Notes: generated from the sequence alone by a model not told the origin. 64,000 nucleotides of DNA from Bacteroidia bacterium (GCA_030426955.1 JAUHXS010000007.1:62001-126000), one strand, 5' to 3'. Shown: positions 46,344-55,512, numbered from the stretch's first letter. A program made the numbers and translations.

Positions 46344-47462
46344 TTATATGAAAGTATTATAATAATCTTCGTACTTAGGAAGAATACTGCTAATATCAAA
46401 TTGCTTAGCTTGCGTATAAGCAGCAGATTTAAATGCAGATAATTTGCCTTCATCTTCTAAAAGACTAATAGCGTTAGCGGCCATTTCTGTAATATTTCCA
46501 ACATCAGACAAATAACCAGTTTTGCCTTGTATGTTTATTTCAGGTATGCCACCGACATTGCTTGATATGACAGGGACACCGCATGCCATTGCTTCTAGAG
46601 CTGCCAACCCAAAACTTTCTGACTCTGACGGCATGATGAAAATATCGGCAATAGCAAGCAGTTCTTCAACTGCCTCTTGCTTTCCTAGAAAGCGAATGTC
46701 TTTGCAGGTATTTAGTGATCTGCAAAGCTCTTCAACATTTCCTCTTTCAGGACCATCACCAACTAATAATAGCTTAGCGGGAATCTTTTTGGCAACTTCT
46801 GAAAAGATTTTAACAACATCCTTTACACGCTTTACTTTTCTGAAGTTTGAAGTGTGTATCAAAATTTTTTCATCATTCGGAGCAATAGCCTTTTTAAAAT
46901 GTTCCTTATTAAGTTTATTGAATCTGTTGAAGTCAATAAAGTTAGGAATGACTTCTATATCTCTAGAAATATTAAAAAAATCAAGGGTATTGTTTTTTAA
47001 GCTTTCGGATACAGCTGTCACGCCATCAGACTGGTTGATAGAAAATTCAACCAATGAAGTGTAAGTTTTTTGTTTTCCAACAAGTGTAATGTCTGTACCG
47101 TGAAGAGTCGTAATTACTGGTAGGCTAATGCCTTGCCCTTTCAGAATTTGTTTGGCCATAAAAGCAGATGCTGCATGAGGAATGGCATAATGGACGTGAA
47201 GTAGATCAATCTTTTCAAACTTTACAATATCTACTAACGTGCCAGCTAATGCCGTTTCATAGGGAGGATATTCAAATAAAGGATATTGTGCAATACCAAC
47301 TTCATGAAAGTAAATATTCTCATTAAAAATATCAAGCCTAGCTGGTTGTCGATAGGCAATAAAGTGAACTTTATGACCTTTTCTAGCAAGTGCCTTTCCC
47401 AGTTCTGTGGCAACCACACCACTTCCTCCGTAGGTTGGATAGCAAACAATCCCAATATTCAT
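46344..47462 (-). CDS. bshA: N-acetyl-alpha-D-glucosaminyl L-malate synthase (bacillithiol synthesis)
   Basis: 372 residues. GT4 glycosyltransferase: MNIGIVCYPTYGGSGVVATE at the start, HVHYAIPHAASAF, TTLHGTDITLVG in the middle, and MPSESESFGLAALEAMACGV with the two catalytic Glu of GT4 enzymes. The Y-P-T-Y-G-G-S-G-V-V start is typical of BshA, which joins UDP-GlcNAc and L-malate in the first step of bacillithiol synthesis. No bshB or bshC in the window. bshA is bracketed by two perfect inverted repeats (46272-46324 and 47520-47553). Confidence 0.93.
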   Translation of the reverse strand: MNIGIVCYPTYGGSGVVATELGKALARKGHKVHFIAYRQPARLDIFNENIYFHEVGIAQYPLFEYPPYETALAGTLVDIVKFEKIDLLHVHYAIPHAASAFMAKQILKGQGISLPVITTLHGTDITLVGKQKTYTSLVEFSINQSDGVTAVSESLKNNTLDFFNISRDIEVIPNFIDFNRFNKLNKEHFKKAIAPNDEKILIHTSNFRKVKRVKDVVKIFSEVAKKIPAKLLLVGDGPERGNVEELCRSLNTCKDIRFLGKQEAVEELLAIADIFIMPSESESFGLAALEAMACGVPVISSNVGGIPEINIQGKTGYLSDVGNITEMAANAISLLEDEGKLSAFKSAAYTQAKQFDISSILPKYEDYYNTFI

Positions 47463-47519
47463 CTATACTCTAAATTATGAGTAATAAATTGAAGAATTTA
47501 ATAAAGGTTTAATTTTTAT

Positions 47520-47553
47520 TGATATAATGCTTCATTATATTAGCATTATATCA
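47520..47553. promoter_or_regulatory. Perfect 12-bp inverted repeat between bshA and the lipoprotein gene
   Basis: TGATATAATGCT (47520-47531) and AGCATTATATCA (47542-47553) are exact reverse complements with a 10-base spacer. The pair lies in the 106-bp divergent gap, 15 bp before the ATG of the lipoprotein gene at 47569. It may be an operator or a leader hairpin. No T-run follows, so it is not a good terminator. A regulator is not identifiable. Confidence 0.4.
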
Positions 47554-47568
47554 TTTTATATTTAATTT

Positions 47569-48093
47569 ATGAGAGTTTTATCCATTATTTCAATTGTATT
47601 ATTCCTTTTTTCATGTAATAAAAAAGATGGTCTTGTAAAGTTCAATATTGACAATACCGCTTCTGTTACAGTGCCTGCATCAACGGGAATAAATCTACCC
47701 ATTAGTTTAGCTACACCAGAGCAAGAAACCAACATTGAGTCAGAAGTAGAAGCCAATGATTCTAGAATTGATAAGATAGAAACAATCTACCTAGAACAAT
47801 TAACATTGACTATTACTAGTCCTGCTAATGAAGATTTTAGTTTTTTAAATTCAATGACGGTAATTTTATCTGCGGATGGGTTATCCGATATAGAAATAGG
47901 TAGCATTGAAAATATTCCAAACAATCCAGGGAAATTTCTTGAATTGGAAACAACAGATAAAGATTTGTCTGCCTATATTAAGAAGAAGAAAATAAAGCTA
48001 AAAACGGATGTTTCTACTGATGAAGCAATTAGTCAAGATGTTGACATAGATGTCTATACTGACTTTTTAGTAACGACTAACCTTGTTAATTAA
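47569..48093 (+). CDS. Lipoprotein of unknown function
   Basis: 174 residues. Signal peptide with lipobox LFSC (Cys16; MRVLSIISIVLFLFSC), followed by NKKDG. The mature part is rich in Thr/Ser/Asp and alternating strand pattern, with no recognised domain. A 12-bp inverted repeat sits just upstream. The stop is 9 bp before the stop of the convergent corA. Outer-membrane or periplasmic location is likely. No role can be assigned. Confidence 0.7.
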   Translation: MRVLSIISIVLFLFSCNKKDGLVKFNIDNTASVTVPASTGINLPISLATPEQETNIESEVEANDSRIDKIETIYLEQLTLTITSPANEDFSFLNSMTVILSADGLSDIEIGSIENIPNNPGKFLELETTDKDLSAYIKKKKIKLKTDVSTDEAISQDVDIDVYTDFLVTTNLVN

Positions 48094-48102
48094 TATCGCT
48101 TC

Positions 48103-49170
48103 CTACAACCATCTTTTTTTCTTGAAATAATAGATCATGCCTACAAATAGGGTAAGCATAAGCAGCCAAACTGTCAAATAGCCATACTCCCATTTTAGCT
48201 CTGGCATATTCTCAAAGTTCATACCATAAATACCCGCAACAAAAGTAAGTGGAATGAAAATGGTGGCAATTATGGTCAGTACTTTCATTATATTATTCAT
48301 CCGATTACTCTGTTCTGAGGAGTATAGGTCTTTAATTCCTGAAACAACATCTCTCTGAGATTCTATATTTTCAATAATATGTATGGTATGATCATAAATG
48401 TCGCGAAAGTATTTATTCGTGTCATTAATAACCAGCGTATTTTCTTCTTTAATTATTGATGAAATTGCTTCTCTTAAGGGATAAATAGATTTTCTTAGAT
48501 GTGCCAATTGTTTTTTTACGGTGTGTATCTTCTTAAGAATTTTCTCATCTGGATTTTCAAATACTTCTTCTTCTAGATTTTCTGTTTTTTCTGAAAAATG
48601 CTCCATGACTAGAAAATAATTATCTACCACAGCATCAATTAAAGAATAAAGTAAGTAGTCTGCCCCTTTCTTTCTGATCTTGCCTTTGGAAGAACGAATC
48701 CGATCTCTTATCGGTTCAAATAAATCCCCCTCACGTTCCTGAAAAGAGATTAAATAGTTTTTGCCCAAAACAAAGCTTACTTGTTCAGAAATGATATGTT
48801 TTCCCACAGCATCAATTCCCAACATCTTAAGTGTGAAAAGTAGATATTTATCAAAGCTCTCAACTTTAGGTCGATGATAAGTATTCAATACATCCTCAAG
48901 CAATAGTGGGTGGAGGTGATAAGCTTGGCCTATTTGATCAATTGTGTTAACTTGATGAATCCCATCAACATTGATCCATTTGACTTGATTGTTAGAATTG
49001 GCGTCAAATTCTGCTTCGTTTGCATCAAATACCTTTTCTTCTAGATGAGACTCATTATAGCAAATGGAAGACACTTTTACATTTCCCTTTCCTTTTTTTC
49101 CGATGTGAATCAATGTACCTGGGATACTACCTATTTTTCTAGATATTTTATTTTCAGACTTTTTCATCAT
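48103..49170 (-). CDS. corA: CorA-type magnesium/cobalt transporter
   Basis: 355 residues. Large N-terminal cytosolic alpha/beta funnel, long helix (about 200-285), then two C-terminal transmembrane helices. The YGMNFENMPEL motif is the CorA GMN signature at the pore entry, and the protein ends in a basic FKKKRW tail. Forms a pentameric channel for Mg2+ and some divalent metals. Starts MMKKSENKIS. The upstream gap shows no clear promoter. It is convergent with the lipoprotein gene. Confidence 0.95.
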   Translation of the reverse strand: MMKKSENKISRKIGSIPGTLIHIGKKGKGNVKVSSICYNESHLEEKVFDANEAEFDANSNNQVKWINVDGIHQVNTIDQIGQAYHLHPLLLEDVLNTYHRPKVESFDKYLLFTLKMLGIDAVGKHIISEQVSFVLGKNYLISFQEREGDLFEPIRDRIRSSKGKIRKKGADYLLYSLIDAVVDNYFLVMEHFSEKTENLEEEVFENPDEKILKKIHTVKKQLAHLRKSIYPLREAISSIIKEENTLVINDTNKYFRDIYDHTIHIIENIESQRDVVSGIKDLYSSEQSNRMNNIMKVLTIIATIFIPLTFVAGIYGMNFENMPELKWEYGYLTVWLLMLTLFVGMIYYFKKKRWL

Positions 49171-49247
49171 ACATATTTCTACTTGGGTAAATATATAAAG
49201 TTATCGAGAGATTTATAAGCAATACAAGTACTGGTTTTCAGCCTTTT

Positions 49248-49278
49248 CGTAATTGTGTGAAGTCAAATTACGCTTTTT
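49248..49278. repeat. Inverted repeat with T-run in the corA / receiver-gene divergent gap
   Basis: CGTAATT (49248-49254) pairs with AATTACG (49266-49272) across 11 bases and is followed by CTTTTT (49273-49278). The 220-bp gap (49171-49390) has no gene; this is its main structure. A palindromic CGATCG lies 23 bp further on. As both flanking genes are read outward, the hairpin is not an ordinary terminator for either. A regulatory site or an attenuator of the + strand genes is possible. Confidence 0.3.
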
Positions 49279-49390
49279 ACGCGATAAACAAACGACAGCG
49301 ATCGTAGTAAAATTATAATATAAAGAGACAATAATTAAAGATGTCAATCAGAATACAATTAATAGCCAGATCATTAAATAAGATATAGAA

Positions 49391-49600
49391 ATGCTCAATG
49401 TAGTGAAGTATAATAAAGGGTTTGTTTTGCCAACTGATATAAAAGAAGAAGTCTTTGATGATATGCTACTTTTGGTGGAGACCATTAAGTTAATGAATAG
49501 AGATAACCCTAAAATGGCCGAACAGATTTTAGGATTAAGTGTGATTAACAAAGTGAAAGAAATAGATGCAAAAATTAAAAATGCAACCCAAAAGCAATAG
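49391..49600 (+). CDS. Small conserved-looking protein next to receiver
   Basis: 69 residues, acidic then basic tail. No recognised domain. Sequence has helical pattern (LLLVETIKLMNRDNPKMAEQ). One base separates its stop from the ATG of the receiver gene, so the two are translated together; it could be an adaptor or anti-regulator of that receiver. The function is not known. Confidence 0.5.
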   Translation: MLNVVKYNKGFVLPTDIKEEVFDDMLLLVETIKLMNRDNPKMAEQILGLSVINKVKEIDAKIKNATQKQ

Positions 49601-49601
49601 T

Positions 49602-50042
49602 ATGCAAAACGGATATTTTTTGATATTTCGTGTAGAAGACAATCAAGATACTTCTCTGATATTTGAAGAAGTTTTATCTGAAATAATAGGCAAGTATCAG
49701 GTGATGAGTTTTTGTACTGGAGAGAGTTGTCTGAATAACCTTTATCATAAACCAAATTTAATTATACTTGACTTTAGGCTTCCTGGCATAAATGGGCTGG
49801 AAACCGTAAAGAAAATTAGGGAGGTTGACTCAAGTATTCCAGTTGTCCTTTTTACAAATAGTCGGGATCTTCAAGCATTGCAGCATATAAAAAGCTTTGG
49901 CATTGATGGTATTTTTACAAAAGACTTGGAAGATATTGAGCAAGCAGGTTGTTACATCAGAGGGATAATCGACAAGAGGCGAAAGAACAGGAAAGCCTTA
50001 CGTGATGTATTTGGTAAAATAAGCTCTATGCTTCTTGTTTAA
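49602..50042 (+). CDS. Stand-alone response-regulator receiver protein
   Basis: 146 residues from ATG 49602; an earlier in-frame ATG at 49566 lies inside the previous gene. Receiver domain: acidic pair Glu12/Asp13 (VEDN), phosphoacceptor Asp57 (LIILDFRLPGINGLE), Thr85 (LFTNSRD) and Lys107 (FTKDLE). All are present, so phosphorylation is expected. No output domain follows, only a basic helix (residues 125-140). A histidine kinase is not in the window, so this is an orphan receiver. Distinct from PorX, which has a PglZ-type output. Confidence 0.85.
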   Translation: MQNGYFLIFRVEDNQDTSLIFEEVLSEIIGKYQVMSFCTGESCLNNLYHKPNLIILDFRLPGINGLETVKKIREVDSSIPVVLFTNSRDLQALQHIKSFGIDGIFTKDLEDIEQAGCYIRGIIDKRRKNRKALRDVFGKISSMLLV

Positions 50043-50073
50043 AATGTAAGGATATTGCTTAGGTGGTTTTAGC

Positions 50074-50135
50074 TGTCAAGCCTAATTGGGGGCTTCCATG
50101 ACATAAGATTCTTGCAAAATGGTGTGATTAATCAC
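50074..50135. promoter_or_regulatory. Hairpin and 12-bp palindrome between receiver gene and accC
   Basis: AAGCC (50078-50082) pairs with GGCTT (50091-50095), and the outer TGTC (50074-50077) with GACA (50100-50103) with a bulge. A perfect palindrome GTGATTAATCAC (50124-50135) follows. Both genes converge here, so a bidirectional terminator is possible, but no T-run is present. The palindrome also fits a protein binding site. Confidence 0.3.
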
Positions 50136-50157
50136 CAAAAGCTAATAGTGGAATAAC

Positions 50158-51495
50158 CTATTTCAGTTTGAATTCATTCATAAAACTAGTATCAAATTTA
50201 CCAGCTTTGAAGTCTTCATTTTGCATCAACTGCAAGTGAAAAGGAATGGTCGTTTTAATACCTTCAATCACATATTCGCTTAGTGCTCGTTCCATTCTAA
50301 ATATAGCTTCCTCTCTAGTTCTACCTGATGTTAATATTTTTGCAATCATGGAGTCATAATACGGTGGGATGACGTATCCTGCATATACGTGAGAATCAAC
50401 TCTAACACCCAGTCCTCCAGGAGTATGTAAAGTTGTGATCTTTCCTGGTGAAGGCCTGAAATCGTTATAAGGATCTTCTGCATTAATGCGACATTCGATA
50501 CAGTATTTATGCGGATAGTGTGATTTTCCAGAAATTTCAATACCAGCTGCTATTTTAATTTGCTCTCTAATTAGATCATAGTCAATCACCTCCTCTGTTA
50601 CCGTGTGTTCCACTTGAATTCTCGTGTTCATTTCCATGAAATAGAAATTACGGTGTTTATCAACTAAGAACTCTATAGTACCAACACTCTCATATCTGAT
50701 AGCCTTTACCGCATTGATAGCAGCTTGTCCCATTGCCTCTCGTAACTCATCTGTCATAAATGGAGAAGGGGATTCTTCAACAAGCTTTTGATGTCTTCTT
50801 TGAATAGAGCAATCTCTTTCTGAGAGATGACACGCATTTCCTTTTTGGTCACCAGCTACTTGTATCTCAATATGTCTTGGTTCTTCAATAAACTTCTCAA
50901 TATAAACCCCTGCATTACCAAAAGATGCTTTAGCCTCTGCAGTAACCATATTCCAAGAGCTTTCCATATCTTCCTCTTTCCAAACAATCCTCATGCCCTT
51001 ACCACCACCACCAGCTGTAGCCTTAAGGATTACAGGGTAGCCAATGCCTTTTGATATTTTTGCAGCTTCTTTTTCATTTTTTACTAATCCATCAGATCCT
51101 GGAATGACAGGAACCTTAGCTTTTTTCATAGTTTCTTTAGCCGTAACCTTATCACCCATCTTACGGATCATTTCTCCTGTGGGACCAACAAACTTAATAT
51201 TATACTCCGCGCATATATCAGCAAACTTGTCATTTTCTGCTAAGAAACCATATCCTGGATGAATGGCATCTGCATTGGTGATTTCTGCGGCAGCCATGAT
51301 GTTAGGAATGTTAAGATACGATTCACTGCTAGAAGGAGGACCTATGCATACGGCTTCATCTGCAAACTTTACATGTAAGCTTTCTTTATCAGCAGCAGAA
51401 TAAACTGCAACTGTTTTAATGCCCATTTCTCGGCAAGTTCGGATGACTCTTAGGGCAATTTCGCCTCTATTGGCAATAAGAATTTTCTTAATCAT
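50158..51495 (-). CDS. accC: Acetyl-CoA carboxylase biotin carboxylase subunit
   Basis: 445 residues, full length. ATP-grasp biotin carboxylase: [20 protein letters not shown] start, [13 protein letters not shown] loop, the HIEIQVAGD and [13 protein letters not shown] motifs. It carboxylates biotin on BCCP (accB, 35 bp upstream), the first committed step of fatty-acid synthesis. Last gene of the DUF177-rpmF-plsX-fabH-efp-accB-accC string. Confidence 0.97.
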   Translation of the reverse strand: MIKKILIANRGEIALRVIRTCREMGIKTVAVYSAADKESLHVKFADEAVCIGPPSSSESYLNIPNIMAAAEITNADAIHPGYGFLAENDKFADICAEYNIKFVGPTGEMIRKMGDKVTAKETMKKAKVPVIPGSDGLVKNEKEAAKISKGIGYPVILKATAGGGGKGMRIVWKEEDMESSWNMVTAEAKASFGNAGVYIEKFIEEPRHIEIQVAGDQKGNACHLSERDCSIQRRHQKLVEESPSPFMTDELREAMGQAAINAVKAIRYESVGTIEFLVDKHRNFYFMEMNTRIQVEHTVTEEVIDYDLIREQIKIAAGIEISGKSHYPHKYCIECRINAEDPYNDFRPSPGKITTLHTPGGLGVRVDSHVYAGYVIPPYYDSMIAKILTSGRTREEAIFRMERALSEYVIEGIKTTIPFHLQLMQNEDFKAGKFDTSFMNEFKLK

Positions 51496-51530
51496 AAGAA
51501 GAGCGCTTTAGAATATTTTGAAAACTACGA

Positions 51531-52013
51531 TTAACTCGGGTCAACCAAGAATAATGGTTGATCATATTCTACAGGAGAAGAGTCCTCAACAAGCACTTTT
51601 ACGATTTTCCCAGAAACCTCAGATTCTATTTCATTGAAAAGCTTCATTGCTTCAATGATACATAATACGTCTCCCTCCTTAACAGTATCTCCAACATTAA
51701 CATAAATGTCTTTGTCTGGTGAAGGGCGTCGATAAAAAGTACCAATCATAGGCGCTTTGATAGTAATTAAGTTATCATTAGAAGCATCTGCTGCTGGGCT
51801 TTCTACTTTAGCCTCGGCAGGTGTACCAGGTGCTGGAGTTGGTGCGGGCGCAGGCTGTGATGCTACTGGAGCAACTGTGGCTACAGTAGTCTGCCCTGCG
51901 TGATAATGCTTTGTTCTGATATTCAATTTAAATGCATCTTGCTCAACTTTTACTTCGCTGATGTTTGATTCATCAACTAACTTAATTAACTCTTGAATTT
52001 TTTTGAAATCCAT
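51531..52013 (-). CDS. accB: Biotin carboxyl carrier protein of acetyl-CoA carboxylase
   Basis: 160 residues. N-terminal helix region ([20 protein letters not shown]), a Pro/Ala-rich hinge (45-75) and the C-terminal biotinyl domain with [10 protein letters not shown], whose Lys124 takes biotin. It carries CO2 from biotin carboxylase (accC) to the carboxyltransferase. The gene lies 5 bp after efp and 35 bp before accC. No biotin ligase in the window. Confidence 0.97.
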   Translation of the reverse strand: MDFKKIQELIKLVDESNISEVKVEQDAFKLNIRTKHYHAGQTTVATVAPVASQPAPAPTPAPGTPAEAKVESPAADASNDNLITIKAPMIGTFYRRPSPDKDIYVNVGDTVKEGDVLCIIEAMKLFNEIESEVSGKIVKVLVEDSSPVEYDQPLFLVDPS

Positions 52014-52018
52014 ATTTA

Positions 52019-52582
52019 TTATTTTACTCGTTCTACGTAAGAATTATTTCTAGTATCAATTTTAATTTTTTCCCCAGTATTGACAAAAAGAGGAATCTTA
52101 ATTTCAGCTCCTGTTTCTAATTTGGCGGGTTTCATTGCATTTGTAGCGGTGTCGCCTTTAAGGCCAGGCTCTGTATAAGTTACCTCTAATTCAATAAATG
52201 GAGGTAGCTCACAAGTTAATGCCTTTTCTTGTTCTGCATGAAACAAAATATCAACTTCTTGTCCTTCTTTCATAAACTCCGCACCAGTTACTAGGTCTTC
52301 ACCTATACTAAACTGCTCAAAAGTGCTATTGTCCATAAAGCAAAATCCAACACTATCCTTATATAAAAACTGGGATGTCCTTCTCTCTACTCGTGCGGTA
52401 TCTACTTTTACACCAGAATTAAAAGTATTGTCTAACACTTTTCCATTGGTAAGGCTCTTAAGCTTTGTTCTGACGAAGGCGGAGCCTTTTCCAGGTTTTA
52501 CATGTTGAAATTCAACAATCTGATAAATGTCGTTATTAAACTCGAGGCAAAGCCCATTTTTAAAATCTGCTGTAGTAGCCAT
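52019..52582 (-). CDS. efp: Elongation factor P
   Basis: 187 residues. Three-domain EF-P. The tip loop [11 protein letters not shown] retains a Lys at position 32, where E. coli EF-P has the modified Lys34, so modification by lysylation or another route is possible, but the modifying enzyme is not visible here. Relieves ribosome stalling at polyproline. Located between fabH (149 bp gap) and accB (5 bp), a position often seen in Bacteroidota. A -7 box for efp was not convincing. Confidence 0.96.
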   Translation of the reverse strand: MATTADFKNGLCLEFNNDIYQIVEFQHVKPGKGSAFVRTKLKSLTNGKVLDNTFNSGVKVDTARVERRTSQFLYKDSVGFCFMDNSTFEQFSIGEDLVTGAEFMKEGQEVDILFHAEQEKALTCELPPFIELEVTYTEPGLKGDTATNAMKPAKLETGAEIKIPLFVNTGEKIKIDTRNNSYVERVK

Positions 52583-52731
52583 ATTGAATATCTAATTTAA
52601 AGAAATATATACCGAAAGTAGTTGAATTTTCGAAAGAAAATGAAATGTACTTGCGGTTATGCCGAGGTTTTATATTGATGGTTTCCACAAACTAATTTGT
52701 TATCGGTATAAATATAGAATTTATTTTTTCC

Positions 52732-53721
52732 TTAATAAGCCCATTTTAAATAAATGCAACCCCAAGTAAACCCACCTCCAAAAGAAGAAAGTAAAAGATT
52801 ATCTCCCTTCTTTAGTTGATTTTCCCACTCCCAAAGGCATAATGGAATGGTGCCAGCAGTAGTGTTCCCAAACTTTTGGATATTGACCATTATTTTGTCG
52901 GCTGTCAGTCCTGCCCTCTTTGCTGTTGCATTAATAATTCGTGTATTAGCTTGATGAGGAACGAGCCATGAAATATCACTTGAGGTAAGGGCATTGCGCT
53001 CCATTACTTCAGCGGTAACATCAGCCATATTTTTGACAGCATGCTTGAAGACGGCTTGCCCTTCTTGATAAACAAAGTGCTCTTTATTGTCAACAGTTTC
53101 TCTGGTTGAAGGGCGTCTAGATCCACCTGCTTTCATGTGCAGATGTTTACAGCCTGCTCCATCACTTTTCATTACAGAGTCAATAACACCATTGCCTCCT
53201 TGGTCTGGCTCTAGTAACACTGCTCCAGCGCCATCTCCAAAGATAACACAAGTGCTTCGGTCCTGATAGTCAATGATGGCACTCATTTTATCTACTCCAA
53301 CAATGACAACTTTTTTGTACATTCCAGTCTCAATAAATTGACTACCTGTAGTTAGGCTATATAAAAAGCCAGAGCAAGCTCCACTTAAATCATATCCCCA
53401 AGCATTTTTGGCTCCTATCATATCGCACACAATGTTTGCGGTAGAAGGGAAAACCATATCTGGCGTTACAGTAGCAATGATTAAGAGATCAATTTCTTCT
53501 GCACCAATTCCTCTTTTTTGCAATAGCTCTTCAACAGCTTTTGCAGCCATTACAGAACTTCCCTGGTCTTTGCCTTTCAGAATTCTTCTTTCCTTGATAC
53601 CTGTTCTGGTAAGAATCCACTCGTCAGACGTATCGACCATTTTTTCTAATTCCTGATTCGTCAAAATGTATTCTGGAACACATCCTCCTACTGCAGTGAT
53701 AGAAGCTCTGGTTTTCGTCAT
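52732..53721 (-). CDS. fabH: Beta-ketoacyl-ACP synthase III
   Basis: 329 residues. Catalytic Cys116 in [11 protein letters not shown], His in VPHQANTRI (near 254) and Asn in the NTTAGT motif complete the triad. Starts fatty-acid chains from acyl-CoA and malonyl-ACP; branched starters are common in the phylum but cannot be told from the sequence. Follows plsX by 5 bp. Gap to efp (52583-52731) holds the distant repeat TATACCGA / TCGGTATA (52608-52615, 52703-52710). Confidence 0.97.
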   Translation of the reverse strand: MTKTRASITAVGGCVPEYILTNQELEKMVDTSDEWILTRTGIKERRILKGKDQGSSVMAAKAVEELLQKRGIGAEEIDLLIIATVTPDMVFPSTANIVCDMIGAKNAWGYDLSGACSGFLYSLTTGSQFIETGMYKKVVIVGVDKMSAIIDYQDRSTCVIFGDGAGAVLLEPDQGGNGVIDSVMKSDGAGCKHLHMKAGGSRRPSTRETVDNKEHFVYQEGQAVFKHAVKNMADVTAEVMERNALTSSDISWLVPHQANTRIINATAKRAGLTADKIMVNIQKFGNTTAGTIPLCLWEWENQLKKGDNLLLSSFGGGFTWGCIYLKWAY

Positions 53722-53726
53722 GGTAT

Positions 53727-54665
53727 TTAGTTAAAAGTGGATTTAAAGATATCAACGAGATTAGAATCTACTACTCTCTTTGCCAATGATATCATATTTT
53801 TAAATGCAGGTGCCTTTGATATGCCATGTCCTATAATAATTGGGGCATTGCTACCCAAAATAGGGGTGCCTCCATAGCTCTCGTAGTTGAGTTTCTTAAA
53901 ATAATCATTTTGTACATTAGCACTTTTAACCATGTCGTAAACACCTTCGACAGTTTTTAGCAAAACATTACCCGTAAAGCCATCGCAAACAACAACATCA
54001 GTTTTATCTCCAAAAATATCTCTCCCTTCAATATTTCCAAAAAAGTTAAACTTGTCTGTATCTTGCATTAACGGAAACGTTGCTTGAGTTAAAAGATTGC
54101 CTTTGCCTTCCTCTTCACCAATGTTCAATAGTCCGACATTAGGACTCTCCATTTTTAAAACATGTTTGGCATAGAGTGAACCTAAAATGCCAAATTGATA
54201 GAGATTATCTGGTTTGCAGTCGGAATTGGCTCCCACATCAAGTAATAAACCTAGACTTCCATCCAGCTTTGGAAGCACAGTTGAAATGGTTGGTCGTATT
54301 ACACCTGGGATGTTTTGCACAGCAAACATAGCGCCGACTAGCATGGCTCCTGTATTACCAGTGCCAATAAATGCATCAATATTGCCAGCTTTTAGCATTC
54401 CATAGCCTTTTGCAATACTGGAATCTTTTTTCTGAGATAGTGCCTTAGTTGGGTGCTCTGACATAGAAATTACCTCAGTTGCATCGATGATTTCAAATGG
54501 TAGGTCATTGATACCCTCTTGTTTCAGGGCATCGACAATTTTCTCTCTTTGACCTATTAAAACAACCTCAACAGAATCTGGAAGTTCTTGCTTGCTTAAG
54601 AGCGCGCCTTTTACTACCTCAAGAGGAGCAAAATCACCACCCATTGCATCAATACCAATCCTCAT
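53727..54665 (-). CDS. plsX: Phosphate acyltransferase PlsX
   Basis: 312 residues. Begins [20 protein letters not shown] and has [15 protein letters not shown] and [17 protein letters not shown], the family's standard motifs. PlsX turns acyl-ACP into acyl phosphate for phospholipid synthesis. Fits the classic plsX-fabH pair; rpmF lies 33 bp upstream. Cytosolic, membrane-associated. The start is well supported because the conserved N-terminus begins at Met1. Confidence 0.97.
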   Translation of the reverse strand: MRIGIDAMGGDFAPLEVVKGALLSKQELPDSVEVVLIGQREKIVDALKQEGINDLPFEIIDATEVISMSEHPTKALSQKKDSSIAKGYGMLKAGNIDAFIGTGNTGAMLVGAMFAVQNIPGVIRPTISTVLPKLDGSLGLLLDVGANSDCKPDNLYQFGILGSLYAKHVLKMESPNVGLLNIGEEEGKGNLLTQATFPLMQDTDKFNFFGNIEGRDIFGDKTDVVVCDGFTGNVLLKTVEGVYDMVKSANVQNDYFKKLNYESYGGTPILGSNAPIIIGHGISKAPAFKNMISLAKRVVDSNLVDIFKSTFN

Positions 54666-54698
54666 AAATAATGAGTCTTTATAATAAGGCTATTAAGA

Positions 54699-54881
54699 TT
54701 ACTCTTTTTCCATGATTACCTGCCCTTTGTAGTAAAGCTTGCCTTCAAGCCAGTAGGCTCTGTGATATAAATGTGGCTCGCCTGTAGTTGGACAAGTTGC
54801 TACAGTTGGCTGAGTAGCTTTGTAGTGAGTTCTTCTTTTATCTCTTCTTGTAGAGGATGCTCTACGCTTAGGATGTGCCAT
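54699..54881 (-). CDS. rpmF: Ribosomal protein bL32
   Basis: 60 residues. [20 protein letters not shown] is the typical basic start, followed by [18 protein letters not shown]. It belongs to the large ribosomal subunit. Only one Cys in the Zn-ribbon region is visible, so this is probably the zinc-independent form. Sits 7 bp after DUF177 and 33 bp before plsX, the normal arrangement. Confidence 0.96.
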   Translation of the reverse strand: MAHPKRRASSTRRDKRRTHYKATQPTVATCPTTGEPHLYHRAYWLEGKLYYKGQVIMEKE

Positions 54882-54888
54882 AACTTAA

Positions 54889-55398
54889 CTAATTAGTTTC
54901 TTCAAAAAGTTTATCCCATCTTGGGTCTCTGTCTGAATCTTTTTTTTCAGTATGCAAATATGCAACAATTTCCGGATTACAAGAACTTTTATTTAAACTA
55001 TGTGTCTTATATGAAGGAATACTTAACATTAAGTACTCATAAATATACTTTGCAACATTAATTTCTGTTGATTCAAGAGGTAAGAAAATAATTTCATCCT
55101 CTTCCTTTATTTCGGAAGTATCTTCAAATTTAATAACAAGCTGATAAGTATTGTCAATATTGATATCAAGAGGGTCTAGGCATCTATCGCAAGTCGTTTT
55201 GATTATACCATTAATTTGAAAGTCAAGCATGATAAAATTTTCATTTTTGTCAAAGTCGAGGCCTATTTTTATGTTATTGACATTTAACTTTTCTTCGGTA
55301 AAGTTTTTTAAAAACTCATCATTAATAGTATAGTCAAAATGATGAAGCGTGTTTTTGAGCCCAGAAAAAAGAATATTATATGACTTGAGTGCTTTCAA
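54889..55398 (-). CDS. DUF177 (YceD-like) protein
   Basis: 169 residues if read from the TTG at 55398; an ATG at 55428 would add ten hydrophobic residues. I prefer TTG because a -7 element (TATTTTTG, minus strand, 55413-55406) falls between the two, so a transcript from it would begin close to the TTG. Contains CDRCLDPLDI and ends DRDPRWDKLFEETN, the usual DUF177 end signature. YceD/DUF177 proteins are linked to 23S rRNA or ribosome maturation, almost always before rpmF as here. Cytosolic. Confidence 0.88.
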   Translation of the reverse strand: MKALKSYNILFSGLKNTLHHFDYTINDEFLKNFTEEKLNVNNIKIGLDFDKNENFIMLDFQINGIIKTTCDRCLDPLDINIDNTYQLVIKFEDTSEIKEEDEIIFLPLESTEINVAKYIYEYLMLSIPSYKTHSLNKSSCNPEIVAYLHTEKKDSDRDPRWDKLFEETN

Positions 55399-55405
55399 AA
55401 CACTA

Positions 55406-55413
55406 CAAAAATA
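55406..55413 (-). promoter_or_regulatory. -7 promoter element of the DUF177-rpmF-plsX operon
   Basis: Minus-strand TATTTTTG at 55413-55406 fits TAnnTTTG. The preferred TTG start of DUF177 is 7 bp beyond. The same short spacing occurs at the mscS pair (20726-20733). No clear -33 box; that region overlaps the inverted repeat at 55430-55457. Confidence 0.4.
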
Positions 55414-55429
55414 CGAAATAATAAGCAAG

Positions 55430-55457
55430 TTTAAACCTACCTGAACGTAGGTTTAAA
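55430..55457. promoter_or_regulatory. Perfect 11-bp inverted repeat between DUF177 and the HEPN/MNT genes
   Basis: TTTAAACCTAC (55430-55440) and GTAGGTTTAAA (55447-55457) are exact reverse complements with a 6-base loop. It lies between two divergent -7 boxes (55406-55413 minus, 55486-55493 plus), so it could act as operator for one or both, or as a hairpin. Toxin-antitoxin operons often repress themselves through such sites, but no DNA-binding antitoxin is present here. Confidence 0.45.
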
Positions 55458-55485
55458 AGAGTTCTTTTAAAAACGAACAATTTTG

Positions 55486-55493
55486 TATTTTTG
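55486..55493 (+). promoter_or_regulatory. -7 promoter element of the HEPN/MNT operon
   Basis: TATTTTTG on the plus strand fits TAnnTTTG, 19 bp ahead of the ATG at 55513. A -33 TTTG at normal distance was not found. Confidence 0.4.
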
Positions 55494-55512
55494 GAATAGA
55501 TCATAAGGTACT

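Noticed and set aside
49248-49278. Rho-independent terminator for corA
   Set aside because: It lies upstream of corA and the T-run is on the other strand; no transcript would end there in the right direction.
49391-50042. A frameshift joining the 69-residue protein and the receiver
   Set aside because: The receiver has its own ATG one base after the previous stop and a complete domain; no sign of one original gene.
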